Source of the DNA: Nostoc desertorum CM1-VF14 | Lineage (GTDB): Bacteria > Cyanobacteriota > Cyanobacteriia > Cyanobacteriales > Nostocaceae | NCBI GenBank assembly: GCA_019359245.1 | Contig: JAHHHR010000018.1 | Coordinates: 1-64,000, forward strand | Length of the DNA stretch: 64,000 nucleotides | Direction of reading: 5' to 3' | In this document: piece by piece, positions 47,601 through 55,782 of the stretch | Numbering within the stretch: the stretch's first letter is position 1 | Layout: each line of letters starts with the position of its first letter | Program-made: the position numbers and the translations under genes | Notes under the pieces: generated by a model | Told to the model about the DNA's origin: nothing | The model's database searches: none | The model's input: only the letters and a program-made list of their open reading frames with translations

Positions 47601-47713
47601 GATTTACCCGCACCATTGGAACCCGAAATACAAGCCGTATGCAAACCACGAAAATCTAAAGTTGCATCACGGTAACTAAGAAAGTTTTTGAGGATAAGTT
47701 GTACTGGGATCAT
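44687..47713 (-). CDS. sbcC: Exonuclease subunit SbcC (Rad50-like SMC ATPase)
   Basis: 1008 residues. Walker A GSNGAGKSS (31-39) is at the N-terminus. Two long coiled-coil arms are separated by the zinc hook CPLC near 497-500. The C-terminal ABC signature YSGGEAFRINFAIR precedes Walker B LLIVDEGFGTQD. With SbcD (Mre11-like) it processes DNA ends and hairpins, and removes long palindromes. SbcD is not adjacent. The sequence is Gln-rich in the arms. It starts at ATG 47713. Confidence 0.95.
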   Translation of the reverse strand: MIPVQLILKNFLSYRDATLDFRGLHTACISGSNGAGKSSLLEAITWAIWGESRATAEDDVIYSGAKEVRVDFTFQSNQQKYRVIRTRIRGGTSVLEFQIEIPSGFRSLTGKGVRATQDLILEHIKLDYDTFINSAYLRQGRADEFMLKRPTERKEILAELLKLNQYDDLEERAKESSRQFKARAVELERSLESIKIQLQQRETTEAQRVELEAELNQLQQVQAFDNIQLQSLQVVQHQRQNWEQQLSFVKQQYQNLTQDCDRLQQEQSAIGSQLSDLEKILRQEAEIKAGYAQYQSLQSQEEAFATKFEEYTRAGQTRQQKQQQLTKQIHEIERQLQQAQAQIEALQQQERDIQQTLTKSGEVEAALSQLTAARHHVARLDQLQMQVTPLLQQRATLQSQLDRTHAGLVARLEQLQSTENQLQRQHRRQPQLQQAVMDVAIQIEELEKKRVYLQRVQEKGQERRHFIERLQAHQRDYEKLLGELEQKLQMLQNPEALCPLCERPLDEHHWSRVVEKTQAELEDTQGQFWVVREQMAVSDREIQVLRQEYREISQQLAGYDGLREQRGQLAAQLEATTDVQQQLQEIAAEKQHLERSLQAGNYAPDKQAELRQLDQYLQQANYNEQDHALARSEVERWRWAEIKQGQIKDATKRQAQLLARKPELQSQIAQLQARIQQDQIDSECAKQIAALERHITEIGYSSEQHNNLRIAVRQAQSWHLRYQQLLSAQQQYPQLQTRLQELEESRSARVTERQKLGGQIESIIQQLQATANPSTQIQALEQQLAIRRRQLDEQIAKLGRLEQLAHQLETLQIQYDQQQQQLQSCKQEYRVYQELAQAFGKNGIQALMIENVLPQLEAETNQLLSRLSGNQFHVQFITQKAGRSAKSTKKNAKLIDTLDILIADSRGTRSYETYSGGEAFRINFAIRLALAKLLAQRAGAALQLLIVDEGFGTQDAEGCDRLIAAINAISSDFACILTVTHMPHLKEAFQARIEVNKTQEGSQLSLSI

Positions 47714-47964
47714 TCACGCTATAGCGCCACATCTACTTTTAATAGTTAACAGTACAGATGCACTGTTTGTTAGTTTAGCTATCTAGATATCAGGTTTCTA
47801 GTCTTGAAGACATCAATTTTACAAAATTTAACAATATAATCAGCAAATTTCTCTTGTTGCATGAAGAAGTTTTGCTGTCTTTGGAGAAAAATAAAACTTC
47901 TGTGGAGGTTTCTTGTTATTTCTGCCTCTTATCTGAGAGAAAAACATTCATAGAAGAGTGGCAA

Positions 47965-48185
47965 TACTTCAAAGTCGTGTTGAGGTACTCCAAAGTCGTG
48001 TTGAGGTACTTCAAAGTCGTGTTGAGGTACTTCAAAGTCGTTTTGAGGTACTTCAAAGTCGTTTTAAGGTACTTCAAAGTCGTTTTAAGGTACTTCAAAG
48101 TCGTTTTAAGGTACTTCAAAGTCGTTTTAAGGTACTTCAAAGTCGTTTTAAGGTACTCCAAAGTCGTGTTGAGATACTCCAAACT
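47965..48185. repeat. 21-bp minisatellite, about ten and a half copies
   Basis: A unit starting TACTTCAAAGTCG recurs every 21 bp from 47965 to 48175 (47965, 47986, 48007, ... 48154, partial at 48175). It shares the ACTTCAA core and unit length with the array at 1451. It ends about 240 bp before the two-frame NB-ARC/TPR locus. Confidence 0.95.
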
Positions 48186-48213
48186 TTGTCCCACCGCGAT
48201 CAAATACACAGGT

Positions 48214-48242
48214 GCGTAGGCGTAGCCCGCCGTAAGCAGCGC
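48214..48242 (-). repeat. 29-bp small dispersed repeat (reverse copy)
   Basis: Same family as 24533, 56815 and 57038; it begins GCGTAGGCGTAGCCCGCCG. Confidence 0.9.
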
Positions 48243-48420
48243 TTTCATAAATATCCACAAACAAAGTGATTGCTTGACTTTTAAAACAGTCGCTACAAAT
48301 CTTCAAAACCTACGCAGTATTGAGATGATTGGGCTAAATTTCGCCTTAAGGTAAAAGAATCAAGGTGATAGGGGAAAAAGCGTTAATATACTTAGTAAAA
48401 ATGTATGTACTCATAAACTA

Positions 48421-48852
48421 ATGGAAATAGCTCTAATCGTTAAATTTCTCGCTCCCTATCTGCCATCTCTGTTAAATGTGGGTAATAAAGCTGTAGAAGG
48501 GGCATCTCAAAAAGTAGGTGAAGATGTTTGGAATAAAGCCAAGGCGATTTGGGGAAAGTTACATCCCAGAGTAGAGGCTAACGCAGACGCGAAAAAAGCA
48601 GCCGAAGCAGCAACCAAAAATCCAGGGGATGAAGATTACCAAGCAGCGTTCCGGGCGCAATTAAAAGATATCTTAAACTCTGATACAGCATTGGCACAAG
48701 AGATAGCCAAGATTTTGCAAGAAACAAAATCTGCTGATAGTTCTGTTAGTCTCAATGCTCAATCTTATGATGAAAGTATACAGATAAATACAGCCGGTAG
48801 CGTTAATAATCCAAATTATGACTTGAGTAAGAATATCAACAGCCCAAAGTAA
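48421..48852 (+). CDS. Helical N-terminal domain protein, first frame of NB-ARC locus
   Basis: 143 residues. An amphipathic/hydrophobic first helix (IALIVKFLAPYLPSLLNVGN) is followed by several helices (about 25-110) and a Ser/Asn/Gly-rich tail (SVSLNAQSY, NTAGSVNNPNYDL). It resembles N-terminal effector-associated domains found on cyanobacterial STAND ATPases, possibly membrane-acting; this is by-eye and uncertain. It ends ...N-S-P-K-stop at C CCA AAG TAA. A -1 shift at that heptamer would continue directly into the NB-ARC/TPR frame, making a 1113-residue fusion (48421-51761). Confidence 0.8.
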   Translation: MEIALIVKFLAPYLPSLLNVGNKAVEGASQKVGEDVWNKAKAIWGKLHPRVEANADAKKAAEAATKNPGDEDYQAAFRAQLKDILNSDTALAQEIAKILQETKSADSSVSLNAQSYDESIQINTAGSVNNPNYDLSKNINSPK

Positions 48853-48897
48853 CCACCAATATTGCTGTTTTTGGTGTTGCACAGCAAGAAATATTGG
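48843..48897 (+). promoter_or_regulatory. Candidate programmed -1 frameshift signal
   Basis: Slippery heptamer C CCA AAG (48843-48849) touches the TAA stop (48850-48852). After a 6-nt spacer, CCAATATT (48856-48863) pairs with AATATTGG (48890-48897), continued by GCTG (48864-48867) with CAGC (48882-48885). The stem also covers the TTG at 48894, the only start codon in the second frame. So it may serve frameshifting or start occlusion. Confidence 0.55.
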
Positions 48898-51761
48898 AGT
48901 TGCTAGAACGCAGCACCAAAATAGAATCGCCGGGGGTTCTCAAAGCAGGGAATCCTGGTAAAAGTTTGGCTTACTGGCAAGGAAGAGCAGCAGAAATTGC
49001 CCAAATACAGCAATGGTTAACTGATAAAAATACTTTCCTAATTGGCATAGAAGGCATCGGTGGCACGGGTAAATCGATGCTGGCAGCTAAAATTTATAAC
49101 GAAATTGAGGGTTTCCCTAAGCGATTTTGGGCAGATGTTAGTTATGGCGCAGGTTTTAGCGATTTAGCCCGTCAAGTTCTCCGTGAATTTAGCTTTCCGG
49201 TTCCAGAACAAGAAGCGCAGTTAATGCAGGCGCTAGTTAAGTGTCTGCAATCTGGGCAATATTTACTCATCATTGACAACCTGGAGAGTTTATTACAGCC
49301 AGATAGACAGTGGGGAAGTCAATTCTACAGCGACTTTTTCCAAGCATGGGTGGAACATGGCGGTAATAGTAAGGTAATAGTCACCACCAGAGAAAGACCG
49401 GAATTAAAAGGCTTTGAGTGGCTACCTCTGAAAGGTTTACAAGTAGAAGAAGGAGTAGCACTGTTAACTGTATTAGGCATTCGGGGAGATTTAAGGGATT
49501 TTGTGAAATTAGTAGGTGGGCATCCCCTGCTGTTGAGATTGGTAGCAGACTTATTAAAGGCAGAATATTCACAAGACGCGGATTTAAGTAGGTTAGCAGA
49601 TTTAGGCTTAGGGAATTTACGGCAGTTGTTGACAGATTCTCAAGTGGTAGGTATCCATCGCTGGGAAAATGTGGGGATGGTGTTGGTGTTGGATGCTAGT
49701 TTTAATCGGTTGAATGAGTTACAAAAGGCGTTATTGCTGAATATTAGTGTTTATCGTGGTGGGGTTGAGAGTGCCGCAGCAGTAGCAGTGTTGCCGGGAA
49801 GTTCAGAAACAGAGATTGAGAGAGAATTAAGGAATCTGGTTAAGCGTTCTTTGTTGGTAGAAAAACTCAATGGTAAGCGGCGGTTTGATTTTCAGCCCGT
49901 GGTTTTGGAATATGTGCGGTATCAGGCTGGCGATCAGACACAGGCACATCAACGAGCTATTAATTACTATCTTTTGAATGTTAAACAAAAACCTTGGCGG
50001 ACTAAAGAAGATATCAAAGAATATTTAGAAATTTTTTATCACTGGTTTCAACTAGAAAAATATGACTCGGCGTTTAACATATTACAATCTTGCGATGTTT
50101 TTTTGACCTTGCGAGGTTATTATACTGTCCAAGTTGACTTATACAGGCAGTTGATAGCAGTTTGGGAGAAAACTATTGAGACAGCAAACTGGAAATATAG
50201 GGATGTTCTCGCTTCACTTGGCAATCCTTACAACTCTCTGGGACTGTACCAACAGGCGATAGAGTGCTGCCATCAGTCTTTGGAGATATCTAGGCAGATA
50301 GGCGATCGCAACACTGAAGGCAAATCTTTAGCTAATTTAGGTAATGCGTACAATTACCAGGGAAAATACCAACAGGCGATAGAGTGCGAACATCAGTCTT
50401 TAGAAATAGCTAGAGAGATAGGTGATCGAAATTTAGAAAGCTTATCTTTTATGAATTTAGGTAATACTTACAACTCTCTGGGACTGTACCAACAGGCGAT
50501 TGGTTGCTATCAACAGTCTTTGGAGATATCTAGGCAGATAGGCGATCGCTATACTGAAGGCAAATCTTTAGGTAATTTAGGTAATGCTTACAACTACCTG
50601 GGTCAACATCAACAAGCAATTGGTTGCTACCAGCAGTGTTTAGAAATAGCTAGAGAGATAGGTGATCGCAATACCGAAGGCATATCTTTAGGTAATTTAG
50701 GTAATGCTTACAACTACCTGGGGCAATACCAAAAGGCGATTGAGTTCTTCCAGCAGTGTTTAGAAATAGTTAGAGAGATAGGCGATCGCAACTCAGAAGC
50801 CTTATCTTTAATGAATTTGGGTAATACTTACAACTACCTGGGGCAATACCAAAAGGCGATTGAGTTCTTCCAGCAATGTTTAGAAATAGCTAGAGAGATA
50901 GGCGATCACAATACTGAAGGCAAATCCTTAGCTAATTTGGGTGCTGCTTACAACTCACTGGCAAAGTACCAACGGGCGATTGAGTTCTGTCAGCAGTCTT
51001 TGGAAATAGTTAGACAGATAGGCGATCGCAACTCAGAAGCCTTATCTTTAATGGGTTTAGGCAATGCTTACAACTTTCTAGCAGAGTATCAACGGGCGAT
51101 AGAGTTTCACCAGCAGTCTTTGGAAATAGTTAGAGAGATAGGTGATCGCAACTCAGAAGGCAAATCCTTAAACAACTTGGGTCTTGCTTACTTAAATCAG
51201 AGACAGTACCAACGGGCGATTGAGTTCTTCCAACAGTCTTTGGAAGTAGCCACCAAAATCGGCGATCACGACACACAAGGTAAATCCTTAAACAATTTGG
51301 GTAATGCTTACTTACACCAAAGACAGTACCAACAGGCGATTGAGTTCTTCCAGCAGTCTTTGGCCATAGCTAGAGAGATAGGAGATCGGTTAGTCAAAAG
51401 TGCTTCTTTGTGCAATTTGGGTAATGCTTACAACTCCCTGGGACAGTATCAACGGGCGATTGAGTTCTTCCAGCAGTCTTTGGAAATCAAGAGGGAGATA
51501 GGCGATATTCGAGGGGAAGCGATCGTATGGTTGAATTTAGGTCTGTCATTAGAAAACCTTAACCGAGAATCAGACGCGCTGGGTGCTTATCGCAATGCCC
51601 GTGAGCTATTTCAGGTGACGGGAATTGATGATAACGTGCAACTTTGCAACAATGCAATTAAGCGTCTTTCTCAACCAAAAACGCCTGTAGTCTCCCGTCG
51701 TGGGTTTTGGGAGTGGTTGCGTTGGTTGTGGCGTTGGGTATGCAGTTGGTTTCGGCGGTAA
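48894..51761 (+). CDS. NB-ARC/TPR STAND ATPase (NLR-like)
   Basis: 955 residues if started at TTG 48894, but the frame is open from 48831 and no good ribosome site precedes the TTG, so expression by -1 frameshifting from 48421 is plausible. The NB-ARC module has Walker A GIGGTGKS (54-61), Walker B LLIIDN (D128) and GGHPLLLRLV (GxP-like). A winged-helix region follows, then 11 TPR units of 40 residues, exactly 120 bp each from 50221 to 51540, with a degenerate twelfth. STAND proteins oligomerise on ligand binding and trigger an effector; many act in phage defence or cell death. The C-terminus is Trp/Arg-rich (FWEWLRWLWRW). Confidence 0.9.
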   Translation: MELLERSTKIESPGVLKAGNPGKSLAYWQGRAAEIAQIQQWLTDKNTFLIGIEGIGGTGKSMLAAKIYNEIEGFPKRFWADVSYGAGFSDLARQVLREFSFPVPEQEAQLMQALVKCLQSGQYLLIIDNLESLLQPDRQWGSQFYSDFFQAWVEHGGNSKVIVTTRERPELKGFEWLPLKGLQVEEGVALLTVLGIRGDLRDFVKLVGGHPLLLRLVADLLKAEYSQDADLSRLADLGLGNLRQLLTDSQVVGIHRWENVGMVLVLDASFNRLNELQKALLLNISVYRGGVESAAAVAVLPGSSETEIERELRNLVKRSLLVEKLNGKRRFDFQPVVLEYVRYQAGDQTQAHQRAINYYLLNVKQKPWRTKEDIKEYLEIFYHWFQLEKYDSAFNILQSCDVFLTLRGYYTVQVDLYRQLIAVWEKTIETANWKYRDVLASLGNPYNSLGLYQQAIECCHQSLEISRQIGDRNTEGKSLANLGNAYNYQGKYQQAIECEHQSLEIAREIGDRNLESLSFMNLGNTYNSLGLYQQAIGCYQQSLEISRQIGDRYTEGKSLGNLGNAYNYLGQHQQAIGCYQQCLEIAREIGDRNTEGISLGNLGNAYNYLGQYQKAIEFFQQCLEIVREIGDRNSEALSLMNLGNTYNYLGQYQKAIEFFQQCLEIAREIGDHNTEGKSLANLGAAYNSLAKYQRAIEFCQQSLEIVRQIGDRNSEALSLMGLGNAYNFLAEYQRAIEFHQQSLEIVREIGDRNSEGKSLNNLGLAYLNQRQYQRAIEFFQQSLEVATKIGDHDTQGKSLNNLGNAYLHQRQYQQAIEFFQQSLAIAREIGDRLVKSASLCNLGNAYNSLGQYQRAIEFFQQSLEIKREIGDIRGEAIVWLNLGLSLENLNRESDALGAYRNARELFQVTGIDDNVQLCNNAIKRLSQPKTPVVSRRGFWEWLRWLWRWVCSWFRR
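50221..51540 (+). repeat. Eleven 120-bp TPR-coding units
   Basis: Units repeat at exactly 120 bp with highly similar DNA (CAGCAGTCTTTGGAAATAG and GATAGGCGATCGCAA recur). Several contain HIP1 in the same codon position. This suggests recent amplification and homogenisation of the sensor region. Confidence 0.93.
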
Positions 51762-51813
51762 TATTAATTCACTATCTTATGAAAACGTAAATAGTCGGCT
51801 ATTTTTCAACTAT

Positions 51814-52149
51814 ATGCTGCAAAAACCACTGGCGAGTCTGTTAACTATGGGATTGCTTGTGCAACCTATTGCTGTCCATTCCCAGGCTTTAACTTATAAT
51901 TACAACAACGCAAGTTTATCTCAGCAATCCTTACTAATAAGCCAATTTAGACCAGGGGATAGTTGTGAAGCAAACGACAATTTAAGTTTGTTGGCTGATA
52001 CTTTTATTAGTGTGTGCCGAAAAGCATCGATTAGGCGGGAGTTTCCCAGCGAGTTTCTGAACTATTATTTAGAAGACATCAAGAGAAACAAATCCGCTAG
52101 TGGTAAAAAAGCTTGGAAGTTATTGAATGATAATAGATTCAAAAAGTAA
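51814..52149 (+). CDS. Small exported hypothetical protein, 111 aa
   Basis: From ATG 51814 the protein starts with a signal peptide (MLQKPLASLLTMGLLVQPIA, likely cleavage after VHSQA). A longer open frame from 51700 would read through the NB-ARC gene end in another frame and is rejected. The mature part is Asn/Ser-rich at first, then helical, with two Cys (DSCEAND and VCRKAS). It begins 52 bp after the NB-ARC gene. The function is unknown. Confidence 0.6.
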   Translation: MLQKPLASLLTMGLLVQPIAVHSQALTYNYNNASLSQQSLLISQFRPGDSCEANDNLSLLADTFISVCRKASIRREFPSEFLNYYLEDIKRNKSASGKKAWKLLNDNRFKK

Positions 52150-52169
52150 GTAGCTGGGGAGAATATGGG

Positions 52170-52538
52170 ATGAAAATTGAAAGTGCAGATAAAGCAGAAT
52201 CCTTCTATATTGCTATAATTCTCTACAAATCATCTTCAGATAAACCTGATTATCAACCTTTGTACCAAGAAAGCTTTGTTTTGATTAAAGCCGCTTCTTT
52301 AGAAAAAGCAAAAGCAAAGGCTTTAAATCATGGGAAAAATGAAACCGTCAGCTACACAAATGAGAAGGGAGAAACTATTACTTGGTCTTTGCAACAAGTG
52401 GTAGACGTGAATTCAGTTTTGTACGATCACTTTGATTCATCTGAGGATATTGTTGATTTATATACTCGACATTTTCGTAACTATGAAGCTTACCAATCAT
52501 TTGAGCCGTTATTATCTCAAGAGCAATTTGGAGAATAG
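52170..52538 (+). CDS. DUF4288 family protein
   Basis: 122 residues fitting DUF4288: FYIAIILYKS, then YQESFVLIKAASLEKAKAKA, then ETVSYTNEKGETITW and a valine-rich strand. A GGGGAGAATATGGG leader precedes ATG 52170, a good ribosome site. The family is small, cytoplasmic and of unknown role. It lies 20 bp after the small exported protein gene, so the three genes 48421-52538 could share a transcript. Confidence 0.8.
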   Translation: MKIESADKAESFYIAIILYKSSSDKPDYQPLYQESFVLIKAASLEKAKAKALNHGKNETVSYTNEKGETITWSLQQVVDVNSVLYDHFDSSEDIVDLYTRHFRNYEAYQSFEPLLSQEQFGE

Positions 52539-52632
52539 CTATAAAACTATGCGATCGCTCTTGTCAATTCCCATCACTGATCTAAAAGCGATCGCAGTGT
52601 TTTTTCTTTTTACTGGTATTGACTTCCCCACA

Positions 52633-54714
52633 TTACGAATGAGGCTCTCCCAACAATACAATTGAACACTTCAATTCTCGAAGTAACTGCGTTGTCACTT
52701 CGCTGACGGCTAATCCACCTGCTGTGCGATAACGAACGGAACGTAACACCGCTAAATCAAATGACTGAGATTCCCGAATTATGGTTCTAGCAATATCATC
52801 ACCCCTGATTGTTTGGATATTTGTATTCACCTGTAATTGGCCTTTAGAAGTAATATCAGACAACTGAGATACAAAGTTTTCTACTCGATTAGGCGGTGTT
52901 TTGCGATCGGATATGTGTAACAGCACTACTTCTGCCTGATTAACATCAGCTAAAATTTGGGCAAACCTTAAAGCGCCTATAGTTTGCCGTGTTAAGTCTC
53001 CAACTGGTACAAGAATTCTTTGAATTGTCTTAGGACTACTTAAAAGGCGTGTTACTGCTACTGGACAGTGAGAAGACCAGAAAACGCTATCAATTACACT
53101 ACCAAATAAGCGGGCACGCAAACCTCTTGTCTGCGACCAACCCATGACTACTAAACTAGCGTTTTGCTCTCGACTGGTGCGGCTAATCCCCAAAGCTGCA
53201 TCATCATCAATCCGAATTGCTGGTAATACTTCCACCTCAAACTCTTGACTGATTTCTTTAGCTAAATTCAATCTTTCCCGGCTTTGAGTGAGCGCTGTTA
53301 CTAATTGCGGATCATCCATCTGAATATGTGCTTTAGTAATAGCTAATGGCACAATCCTTCCAGATTCATGACTAGCCAGCAGTGCTGCCATTTCTATTAG
53401 ATAGCGCTGGGTTTGGGGATTATATATTGGCACTAATACAGTAAATGGATACTGGCTTTTCTCTACTTGCTCATCTTCATCACCTTGCCACCAAGTTGTC
53501 AAACTATCTGTTTCAAAATCTGTCTGAGAAAGCTGTAGGGAAGGAGCAAATCGTGCTGTTATTATGGGGCCCAGAATTGCAGTTACCAGCATGAGAACAA
53601 TCACACTGTTTAAGACAGCTTCACTGATTAAGCGCTCACCAGCAGGATTTACCGTTTGATAAGCAACTAAGGTTGCTGCTAGTGTGGCTGCTACCTGTGG
53701 TAGCGACAATGACCACATCGTTAGCAATTCCGCCGTGTTGTAGCGATACAATAATTTGGCTAAGAATGCCGCTACAAATTTGCTGCCAATCAAAGCTACT
53801 ACAATTACCACAGTCAGCCAAACTGAACTGAGGGTTTTGATAAATGCAGGAATATTAATCAATAATCCCATGTCCACAAAGAAACAAGGGATAAATAAAA
53901 CACTACCAATAAACTCGATTTTTTCTCTGACTGGGCTACGTCCTAGAACATCGTTGACAGCTAAACCTGCTAAAAAAGCACCAACAATTTTTTCAACTCC
54001 AATTACCTGCGCTCCAACAGATGCCAAAAATAATGCTAGTAATATAAACAAAAACTGGTTACTTTGTTCATCCCCAGAGCGGCGAAAAAACTCTTTTCCT
54101 GCCCAGTCAAAGCCAAACAAGACAACAGCAGTGTAAATTGCTAATCCACCCAATAAAATCGCTAAACTCATGGCGGAGAATTCTCCTCCGTGAATTCCAA
54201 CACAAATTGCTAATACTAGCAAAGCACCTGTGTCAGTAAAAATTGTCGCACCAATCGTGACAGTTACAGCTTCATTCGTTACCACTCCCAGACGACTCAC
54301 AATTGGATATGCCAAGAGGGTATGAGAGGCCAGTAAAGAACCGATGAGGACGGAGGCATTCCAACCAAAATTGAATAATCGTCCTGTCGCAATGCCAGCA
54401 ATCATTGGAACTAAAAATGTTAAAATGCCAAACCCAATTGAGCGATTTCTAGTTTTACGAAACTGCTCTAAGTCAATTTCTAAACCTGCCACAAACATCA
54501 AATAAAGCTTGCCGATCTCCGAGAGCAGATTGATAGTTTCAGACTCAGGGTTTAATAACTTTAGTCCATTTTGCCCTAGTAATATACCTGCCACCAGTAA
54601 CCCCACTAATCCAGGTAGCTTTAATCGCTCAAATATAGGAGGTACAGTAAAGATTACTGTTAGCAGAATTGTAAATGCAACGATAGGGCTGTCTGTGAGC
54701 GAGTTCAGTGCCAT
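52633..54714 (-). CDS. Cation:proton antiporter (CPA2) with universal stress domain
   Basis: 693 residues. The N-terminal 390 residues form a Kef/NapA-type transporter with about 12-13 helices (PGLVGLLVAGILLG, then TIFTDTGALLVLA with the ion-site Asp). The cytoplasmic part (about 420-690) has two universal-stress-like units (PFTVLVPIYNP; RILVPVGDLT ... VLLHISD). It exchanges Na+ or K+ for H+ across the plasma or thylakoid membrane, with the USP domain possibly binding nucleotide. It starts at ATG 54714. Convergent with DUF4288. Confidence 0.9.
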   Translation of the reverse strand: MALNSLTDSPIVAFTILLTVIFTVPPIFERLKLPGLVGLLVAGILLGQNGLKLLNPESETINLLSEIGKLYLMFVAGLEIDLEQFRKTRNRSIGFGILTFLVPMIAGIATGRLFNFGWNASVLIGSLLASHTLLAYPIVSRLGVVTNEAVTVTIGATIFTDTGALLVLAICVGIHGGEFSAMSLAILLGGLAIYTAVVLFGFDWAGKEFFRRSGDEQSNQFLFILLALFLASVGAQVIGVEKIVGAFLAGLAVNDVLGRSPVREKIEFIGSVLFIPCFFVDMGLLINIPAFIKTLSSVWLTVVIVVALIGSKFVAAFLAKLLYRYNTAELLTMWSLSLPQVAATLAATLVAYQTVNPAGERLISEAVLNSVIVLMLVTAILGPIITARFAPSLQLSQTDFETDSLTTWWQGDEDEQVEKSQYPFTVLVPIYNPQTQRYLIEMAALLASHESGRIVPLAITKAHIQMDDPQLVTALTQSRERLNLAKEISQEFEVEVLPAIRIDDDAALGISRTSREQNASLVVMGWSQTRGLRARLFGSVIDSVFWSSHCPVAVTRLLSSPKTIQRILVPVGDLTRQTIGALRFAQILADVNQAEVVLLHISDRKTPPNRVENFVSQLSDITSKGQLQVNTNIQTIRGDDIARTIIRESQSFDLAVLRSVRYRTAGGLAVSEVTTQLLRELKCSIVLLGEPHS

Positions 54715-55095
54715 GTTTAATAATTAAATCTAAATAGGGAATTTACAATTAACATAGGAAATTTTACTTAAAGCTTTTGTTTGCTTCAGTTTTATTAGTT
54801 ACAAACCATAAAAACTTTAATAGCATAAAGGTTGCGATCGCAATTACGATACTACCTTAAGAAGGGGTTATCTACATCTCCAGGGTGAAATAACAATAAA
54901 ATTTATAGTAACCAAAAAAATAGATGAATAAATAGTAGAAAATGGCTCATACAACTGATCATTTGAATCATTAGAGGTGTAAGTATGTGCTAACCGACTT
55001 CTGTGTGCCATATCTATAAAAATCTGGAAAACCCTTCTTATAGGTTCCTATCAATGATAATTTTAAACATTGGGAACTTCTAAAAATCAAAGTTT
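54715..55095. other. Divergent intergenic region antiporter / chlM
   Basis: 381 bp, AT-rich, with one HIP1-like site at 54835 and no plausible gene; it contains the promoters of both genes. Confidence 0.55.
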
Positions 55096-55782
55096 ATGAA
55101 CGCAGCCGACGATAAAACGATTGTTCGCGAGTATTTCAATTCCACAGGGTTTGACCGTTGGAAGCGAATCTACGGCGATGGCGAAGTCAATAAAGTCCAA
55201 CTAGACATCCGCAATGGACACCAGCAAACCGTGGATACGGTTCTCGGCTGGCTGAAGGCTGATAATAATTTACCAGAGCTATCAATCTGTGATGCTGGCT
55301 GTGGCGTCGGTAGTCTCAGCATCCCCCTAGCGGTAGATGGTGCTAAAGTCTATGCCACCGATATTTCTGAAAAAATGGTGGAAGAAGGCAAAGATAGAGC
55401 CAAGCAAACCTTGGGAAATACTGAAAATCCCACTTTTGCCGTGCAGGATTTGGAATCGTTGAGTGGTAGTTACCATACCGTTATTTGCTTGGATGTTCTC
55501 ATCCACTACCCCCAAGAAAAAGCGGATGAGATGATTTCTCATCTCTGTTCTTTGGCACAGTCGCGGATAATTCTCAGTTTTGCGCCGAAGACCTGCGCTC
55601 TGAGTATACTCAAGAAAATTGGCAGTTTCTTTCCCGGGCCAAGTAAAGCGACTCGTGCATATTTGCATCGTGAAGCTGATGTGGTGAAAATTTTAGAAAG
55701 TAATGGCTTTTCATTGCAACGAAAAGCGATGACGAAGACTCGTTTTTATTTTTCTCGCCTACTGGAAGCTACACGTAATTGA
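55096..55782 (+). CDS. chlM: Mg-protoporphyrin IX methyltransferase
   Basis: 228 residues, the usual ChlM/BchM length. It starts MNAADDKTIVREYFNSTGFD and has SAM motif I CDAGCGVGSLSIPLA (about 64-78), then YATDISEKMVEEG. It methylates the C13 propionate of Mg-protoporphyrin IX in chlorophyll synthesis, using SAM, at the membrane. Single gene; a hairpin at 55798-55824 follows 16 bp after its stop. Confidence 0.95.
   Translation: MNAADDKTIVREYFNSTGFDRWKRIYGDGEVNKVQLDIRNGHQQTVDTVLGWLKADNNLPELSICDAGCGVGSLSIPLAVDGAKVYATDISEKMVEEGKDRAKQTLGNTENPTFAVQDLESLSGSYHTVICLDVLIHYPQEKADEMISHLCSLAQSRIILSFAPKTCALSILKKIGSFFPGPSKATRAYLHREADVVKILESNGFSLQRKAMTKTRFYFSRLLEATRN

Larger units (their letters stand above)
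47714..48420. other. Intergenic region holding a minisatellite and a dispersed repeat
   Basis: 707 bp between sbcC and the two-frame NB-ARC locus. It contains the 21-bp array at 47965-48185 and the 29-bp dispersed repeat at 48214-48242. Long open frames on both strands here are by-products of the 21-bp periodicity. Confidence 0.75.

Noticed and set aside
47965..48185. CRISPR-like array
   Set aside because: Units are contiguous with no spacers; it is a simple tandem repeat.
47854..48269. Three overlapping open frames of 103-121 residues
   Set aside because: Same cause: the 21-bp array at 47965-48185 keeps frames open on both strands.
51700..51813. N-terminal extension of the small exported protein
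   Set aside because: Reads the end of the NB-ARC gene in another frame, giving Gly/Val-rich nonsense before a clean signal peptide at 51814.
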